A DNA stretch of 64,000 nt, from assembly GCF_028453695.1 (NCBI RefSeq), contig NC_135773.1, positions 11,222,001-11,286,000 on the forward strand. Reading direction: 5' to 3'. Positions within the stretch are counted from its first letter, which is position 1. Every line of letters begins with the position of its first letter. Source of the DNA: Augochlora pura. Taxonomy: Eukaryota; Arthropoda; Insecta; Hymenoptera; Halictidae. The position numbers were made by a program, and so were the translations under genes. The notes beneath the pieces are model-generated. The model was not told the origin of the DNA. It saw nothing but the letters and a program-made list of their open reading frames with translations, and searched no databases. Shown in pieces: positions 58,205 through 64,000 of this stretch.

Positions 58205-60834
58205 TTAACTCTTTCGAATATTTTCCCAGATATATTGACTCAGATCCGGAAGCTTTTCCGTTCGAAAACTTTCCTTTATCTCCGTGGAAACAAATAACGG
58301 GGCAACGTATTTGAACAAAGTTCTAAGATGCATGTTATAAATCAGAACGCGTTCGAACGTTAGATAACTATTCCGTTCAACGCGAGGACCGTGATCCTTG
58401 TTACGTAGTTCGCTCTGTATAGAAAAGATATCATGTACAAACCTCATGATTGTTGTCGTAACGAGATTGGATTTTGTCCAATAACTCCTCCAGCCTTTTT
58501 TCCAGAGATGACAAGACGCTCGGATCCGATGAGCCGTGATCAGTGCTCACCACGGGTACGTTGGCTTCCTGTACCCGCGGCTGCAAGCCGGTATGTTGAT
58601 TCTCGTCGTGTTTCACCAGCGAAGACACAGGTGCAGATTCGTTTCGCAGCTCATCGGTAACAATGTTGGCTATATCGGAGGCTTGTTTGACGGGTAGAGA
58701 TTCATTCTCGCGTGTATCGTTGCTCTCCTGCGTTTCGAGCGGCGCTGCCGATCGCCGGCTCAATTTATGCGTTTCAGACGCCTCGTTCCCCTCATTTTTT
58801 TCCTCGGACTCAAAGGCGTCGGATACTTCGCTCGCAAACTTATTCAACTTCGAGATCCAAGCGTCGAGGTCCTGAGAGATTTTACTTGATGTCTGAAAAA
58901 GTCATTTTCCCTCGTTAACCCCTTGCCGTACTTTGACGAATCCAACTCGTGATGGAAATTACTAGTGACAAATAATTAAATATGGATGTTATTCTGTTTT
59001 TTAAAATTGCAATAAAATTCTAATCCCTTGTTATTACTATTTAAGCATTCAAGTAAACTCAGGCACGGAATAAACATTATTGTTCTGTCCCTTCTAAGAA
59101 ATTGTGCCGATTGAAAAATTCCTAATCGCGGCGACTGTGAAGAAAATGGCACGTGAAGGGGTTAAAGGGGGCCCGCGCGGTCTCTTCGTAGCCGAGCTTA
59201 GTGTAAACAGAGATCTATCTGGACTCGGTCAGAGAGAATCTGCATTTCGTTACATTTTACACGGTTTTTACTGCACACTGAATTTTAGACAATCGACTGT
59301 CGTAAAAGCGGGCTACATTCTGCTCGCAAGAAGGCTGTACCGCGATTATCTATGTATATTACCGGTTTCATAGGATGCTTAAAAAAATGTTGCAACCGCC
59401 GTCCCATAGACCAGGGATTATGCGGTTTATGGAACGGTAATGTTACTTCCGGCTGATTTTATTTACCTGATTAACGGGTTTTACGGCTGCGAAATATATT
59501 GTTCTACAAAATCCGAGTTGCCGCGATCTCGTAAACTTGAAATCTTGATGGCGCGGTACACGCTAAGTGCGCAACGTTTTTAGTTAATATCGTTGGAAAT
59601 GTAAAGTTTGAGTTTAAAGCAACCAGCGTTTACGTTCCTTAATTTTGTAATTACTTCGAATTATGCAGTTGCTACAATTAGTTTGTTATCATCGCGTAAG
59701 ATAACATCGAATAGGAAATATACTGTCACCATACTTTTTGTACTATACTTTCTTCCTAATTATTTATTTCAAGGAGCATGTGCATGCAAAAAAGTGAGAA
59801 ATCTTCAATTTTCCGATTATTTTCGGGTTTTTCATTTTTGATAATAACAGCTTGCAACTGAAAAATCTGAAAAAATTCTATAACATGCGGCTTAATGTCC
59901 AAAATAAGCCATATTTTTTTCAAAATTTTAGTAAGCCGCTAAAGGTGGAAAAATGCCGGAAAACTGTGAAATCTAATTTACCCTGTAACTACCCTCACGG
60001 ACAAGTTACAGGGTTAAAATTTTACACAGATGAGTTTTTATTAGTCAGCTATCGAACAGTATATGACTCATTGAGAAACTTCCAAGGGCAGTTTTGACCA
60101 TCTTAATCGGCTGTGCCCTTTCATAATTACTTCTACTTGTCTTTTCTTTTGGAACGTACAGATTACATTTTGAAACATGAGTCAAGATTTTCGAAAACGT
60201 GATTCGCGCCGCAGCAATTTGAATACATTGAATTGTTGATCCCGTTTCAATGTAACGCAAAGTTCGTATTTGAGTTACGCGAAATTGATACAGGAGAAAC
60301 TACATATATACCCGACTTAAAAATTCCATTAAAACCTCCGGGCGGTCGTGTCCCTGGTAGTTCAGCGTTTCAGAAAACTTCGTTGAATGGTTAAAATATT
60401 CTCGCGGGACAATTTGCAAAATTATCATCGCGCGGGCCGAGCTGCGAGACGGCTAAAAAAGTCGAAGGCGCGGAAAAAGGAGGAGCGCGGAGGCGTCTCG
60501 GTCGCCGGTTCCCGGGGCGGCCGTTCGTTTTTAAGGAAACACGGGTTAAAAACGGAAAAGAAGAAGTAATTAGTGAGCATTGTCGCGTCGGAGCACTCAC
60601 CTGGTCGAATCTCTGCCGAAGTAGTCGCAGAACTTTGTCAAAGGCGTCGTTGTCAGCCGCGTTCGTAGCTGGCTCCAGCAGTGTAATTACTCGGCCATAG
60701 AGAGCCGAGTTCTCTTGATTCGGATTCAGATGCTTGGAATCTCCTCCGACAACGGGATCGCCGCTCGTCACCCCGCAGAAAACGGAAGGAAACGCGGCCA
60801 ACAGAACGGCGATGGATATCGAAAATATTCTCAT
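58205..60834 (-). CDS. Unrecognised secreted protein, 3 exons
   Basis: Preferred model: exons 60834-60601, 58892-58551 and 58414-58205, all phase 0, giving 261 aa. Splice sites: donor CAG|GTGAGTGC at 60600, acceptor TTTTTCAG at 58893, donor GTG|GTGAGC at 58550, acceptor CTATACAG at 58415. The product opens with a clear signal peptide (MRIFSISIAVLLAAFPSVFC, cleavage around residue 20), then a helical segment (DAFDKVLRLLRQRFDQ, KISQDLDAWISKLNKFASEV), an acidic Glu/Ser/Asn-rich middle with a dibasic site (KLSRRSA), and a final part rich in charged and aromatic residues. No Cys pairs or known domain are seen, so no function is proposed. If the 136-bp second intron is retained, the frame continues with a coiled-coil-like LSSLEKRLEELLDKIQ and stops at 58431 (231 aa), so two C-termini are possible. 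The ATG at 60834 is chosen because it opens the signal peptide; upstream in-frame codons lack another ATG. A TATA box precedes it. Confidence 0.72.
58919..59161 (+). mobile_element. TTAA MITE, family C, inside an intron
   Basis: A 243-bp element between TTAA (58915-58918) and TTAA (59162-59165), left end CCCCTTGCCGTACTTTGACG, right end GTGAAGGGG. It lies in intron 1 of the secreted-protein gene, only 26 bp from the acceptor at 58893, so the branch point is probably within or at the edge of the element. It is the empty-site reference for the nested insertion at 37849. Confidence 0.85.
59980..60013. repeat. Short stem-loop in intron 1
   Basis: CCCTGTAACT (59980-59989) and AGTTACAGGG (60004-60013) form a perfect 10-bp stem with a 14-base loop. 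Confidence 0.7.
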
Positions 60835-60903
60835 GGTGATCACCGCTAGTAGCTTTCGGTCGTCGATGCTCGATCTTTGTAACCGGCGTGCCGTTGGCCG
60901 TGA

Positions 60904-60910
60904 TTATATA
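60904..60910 (-). promoter_or_regulatory. TATA box of the secreted-protein gene
   Basis: TATATAA on the minus strand, 70 bases upstream of ATG 60834. With the usual 25-30 base spacing, transcription would start near 60875-60880, leaving a 5' UTR of about 40-45 bases. Confidence 0.6.
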
Positions 60911-63900
60911 GGCGAATTGTTTGGGAGCCGTTGTCGCGCAAACGATGATATATCGCCGAAGCTCGAACGCTGGCTAATTGTCGTTTGCACAGCCGGCTCG
61001 CTGATCACGGAAAACGCGAAGATCCCGCGGAGATGTTGATAGATCGTTGGAATTTTCGGCAGTTCGTACGATCGAGGCAAACACAGGTGGTCCGACGCTG
61101 GCAGTCACTGCGACGCTAGAATTCGTCGTGGAAACGTTCGAGGAAAATAACTTGTCGGCTAAACATTTTATCTACGGCAAAATACTATTTTTCGAAAAAG
61201 AGCTCAGGTTTTTGAACTGTATAAGTTTGTCTGCGAGATCCGCAAGTTCGGAATGCATTTTTTGAAACAGATGAGACGGTAACGGGCAGAGTTTTTAAAG
61301 TACCGAGTTAGTAATCGCTGAAGTGTTACTTCGCGCGAATCGACGCGAATTATTAGAATGGCCGAGTACATGTTGTTCATGTAAAATTTTCTTACAACGA
61401 CAGCAAGATTTCCAGAGAATCGAGGATCGCTTTTGCTGGCGGACAGGGCCCGCACGCGCACCCGTAAGGAGGATATAAGTTTGTACGGCCGAGAACGAAA
61501 CTTCGCAAACTATAGTCGTTTCTCATGCAACTTTTCTGCTTCCGTTTGCGCTGGAGCTGAGGCATTCGTAAGATTTTCGTGGAAACTTTATCGCTTTCCG
61601 ATCATAACGTGACTACTTGTCCTCTGAACCTACAGTTCGCGTCCCCGATATGGAAACCGTTGAAACGTAGCAATTTTGAATCGTATTAAATCACATTTTA
61701 CATAATATCGCGTACGAATATATGTATCAACGAATCTATAAAATGCGAATTGAAAACTAAAGTAATCCGACGATTATTTATAGATTTGTTTAAGCGACTT
61801 CCAATTTTTCCTACGAAACAATACAACGATTAATCTTTTTGTGTCTATACTCTCATTGATAGAGTGTATAGAGGTGTTCCATCAAGTGATTGGAAATGAA
61901 TTATACGAATGAGTATATGAAGAGAAACGGAGCAAAAAACGTCAAATAATACCGCCGTTGATACAGCGTTTTCTCAGCATCAATAAAAATGTGATTAATA
62001 GCTTACGAGGCAGTTCGCGTCGGTTGGTCTGTTCGAGTTTCGATGACTCCACGGAAACAGCTTTCGTCGCGCGTGTGCCGGATTGACTTCTACTAGAGTG
62101 ACGCGAAAGAAAATTCTCGGCAGCGATAATTCAACAGTAGCCTATTTCGTGGTAAGCCTTCTCGACATTAAGATCGATAATAAACTTCTTTTTACGGTCT
62201 ATAAACGCGTTGCTATGTAACGAGATGCCCGGGAGCATATTTTACAAGTTCTAACGAACTTCGAAAGAATTTGTTTGAGCGGAGCGTCGTCGAAAGCGTG
62301 AAAGCAAACGTAGACCGTCTTAATTAACCGGCCCCGGGGCAACGTAGGTCGCTGAAGAAGTCAACGATTAGTCGCCGGTGCTCGTTAAACGAGAGTCAAC
62401 GGTGATGATAATTTGTTAAAGTTTAATGTCTTCGTCGCGCCCACGTGCGACTGGGAAAACAAAAGCTCGTCCGCGCATCGGCGCGTTCGACGCTCTCAAT
62501 CAGGGTCCCTTGTGCGTCGTGATTGCTATTTTTTCACGGAATCAAAGGAAGCTGCACGTTCTACCGAGCGAACGCATCGTTATCCCGCAAACCCCACCCT
62601 CCCCGGTTCTTTACGGACCATCACGTACAGCCGTCGGGATCGGACGCCTCTTTCAGACAAGCTAATTGTGAACGAACCTTAACACGTCGGCCGACGCGTT
62701 GCATTTTAATGCGGCGACACGGAAGTTCCTTAGATCCCGGCGCTCCCCTTTGCCGGGGAAACGAACCACAGAAGAAGTTTTCCCTCGCGCAGAAATTTAC
62801 GGGATTATAAACCATAACTGTACAGCCCGAGTCATCTAACTTTGCCCACCCTCGAACAGGCGATTTCATTTTCTTCGTGAGAAATAGCGGTTTTCTGGAG
62901 CTTCTAGAAATAGAATTTGGCAATCATAAGTTTTTGTAGTCGAGAACCGAGTTGCCTAATACGAGGACCACTGTGTTGCGTTAAGGTCTCGAAGGAGTTC
63001 GATTATATTACTGATATCTTGGGAATGTAACTATTGTCATAAATAATATCATATAGTGCATCCAATGATATTTACTTATTGGCGACATATTGTTAAAGAA
63101 TAAAAGATCCCTTATATTTGTCATGATATGATTTCCTAATATGAGACTTTTGAAAGTTCTTGTTACAATACCAAACCAAAAAAGTCAATCTCAAAAGAAG
63201 CACTAAAACAGAACGTATAAAATGTAATAGTTCAACAGGTGATAAAGAAGAAATTATTTTATGTGATGGAGAACATTATCACAGCTTGTTTATTTTGACC
63301 TTTACACTTCAATCGAACTAGACACCATTCTTTTTATTTAATTCCCCTATTATGAAGAAATGGAATTTTTACTCTGTTTTTTGTTTTTAATAGATTGAAA
63401 AAGAATGCATAATATTCTTATCAATTAAAATACTTTTAATTGAGAATTATAATTTAAAGCGAAATTTGATTTTATATTAGGCATCTTTACCCTATCATTA
63501 GGGAATACTTAGCGCAACTGGAATTTCAGTTTTGCGCGAAACTATATTGAGAGGGCGAGCCTTGCAAAAGCACGAGGTCAAATATGTCAATTAGTGGAAA
63601 TGGAAATGATTGCCTCGCATAAATTTAATGAATCCCGTACGTCAAGATAGAACAGAAAATAATTCACGTAACTACTGACGCTACGAGTTTTGTTATATCG
63701 TTATGATATAGTATTATCTTCTTCCATAAATCGTAAATTCTGATCTCATCTCTTTTGGCTGGCAATGTAATTCTCCGCGGCTTGAATAAAATATAGATCG
63801 TTTTACGTCGTGTTCCATCGTTTTTAATTATTCTTATTTTACTGAAGCATTCTTCGTGGAATAGCGGACATAAACTGTGACCGTGTAAAAATGACTCGAA

Positions 63901-64000
63901 CAAGAAATTAAACAAGGATAACTTTCGTTTTGGACAAAGCATTAATTTTAACAATTATTAAAATATTATATCCTCAATCTCGTTGATTTCTTTTCGACAT
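60911..64000. other. Non-coding block, no gene seen
   Basis: CpG-rich to about 61700 and again about 62000-62960; AT-rich elsewhere. Three overlapping open frames at 62413-62810 and one opposite them lack domains. This includes the 5' flank of the secreted-protein gene. Confidence 0.5.

Noticed and set aside
60387..60569. 60-codon Lys/Arg-rich frame on + within intron 1
   Set aside because: Lies in the intron of the better-supported minus-strand gene and is low-complexity (KKSKARKKEER).

Overview
The window looks like nuclear DNA of an insect, most likely a hymenopteran (bee, ant or wasp). The grounds are: split genes with GT-AG introns and no operons; CpG-rich, GC-richer patches of roughly 0.5-1.5 kb alternating with very AT-rich spacers; mariner, piggyBac-like, Helitron and LTR remnants; and a nuclear copy of an AT-rich insect-type mitochondrial 12S rRNA gene. 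The species assignment is inference. Two 100-base N runs (11426-11525 and 52141-52240) mark assembly gaps.

Gene content is low. Two genes can be supported, both on the minus strand. One is a two-exon gene (45584-46146) for a divergent paralogue of UQCRB, subunit 7 of mitochondrial complex III. The other is a three-exon gene (58205-60834) for an unrecognised secreted protein; it has a signal peptide, a TATA box and two possible C-termini. A 59-residue Asn-rich small ORF (43510-43689), a 72-residue ORF (49759-49977) and a possible first exon ending at 29689 are weaker candidates. Most other long open frames lie in GC-rich patches, where both strands are open by composition, and look non-coding.

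Layout: 1-20 kb is non-coding DNA with TTAA-flanked MITEs (2762-3001, 8602-8786, 19788-20039), a solo LTR with matching target-site duplication (5727-6100) and a 92-bp direct duplication. 20-26 kb holds a near full-length dead mariner (21017-22290), a ~280-bp imperfect inverted repeat (23957-24237) and more TTAA MITEs. 26-38 kb has microsatellites, a 23-bp tandem array, an internally deleted piggyBac (about 31003-31673) and one TTAA MITE nested in another (37788-38279). 38-47 kb has a mariner fragment with its 5' terminus, a 91-bp tandem duplication, the UQCRB-like gene, and just upstream of it a 334-bp Helitron and an LTR-like segment. 47-57 kb has a TTAA element with internal duplication across an assembly gap and the 12S NUMT (about 53560-54390). 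57-64 kb carries the secreted-protein gene, with a MITE inserted beside its 3' splice site.

The unifying theme is repeated colonisation by TTAA-targeting (piggyBac-type) non-autonomous elements of several families, seven well-marked plus two weaker candidates, besides one piggyBac transposase remnant. No CRISPR array, operon, tRNA gene or integrated virus was seen.
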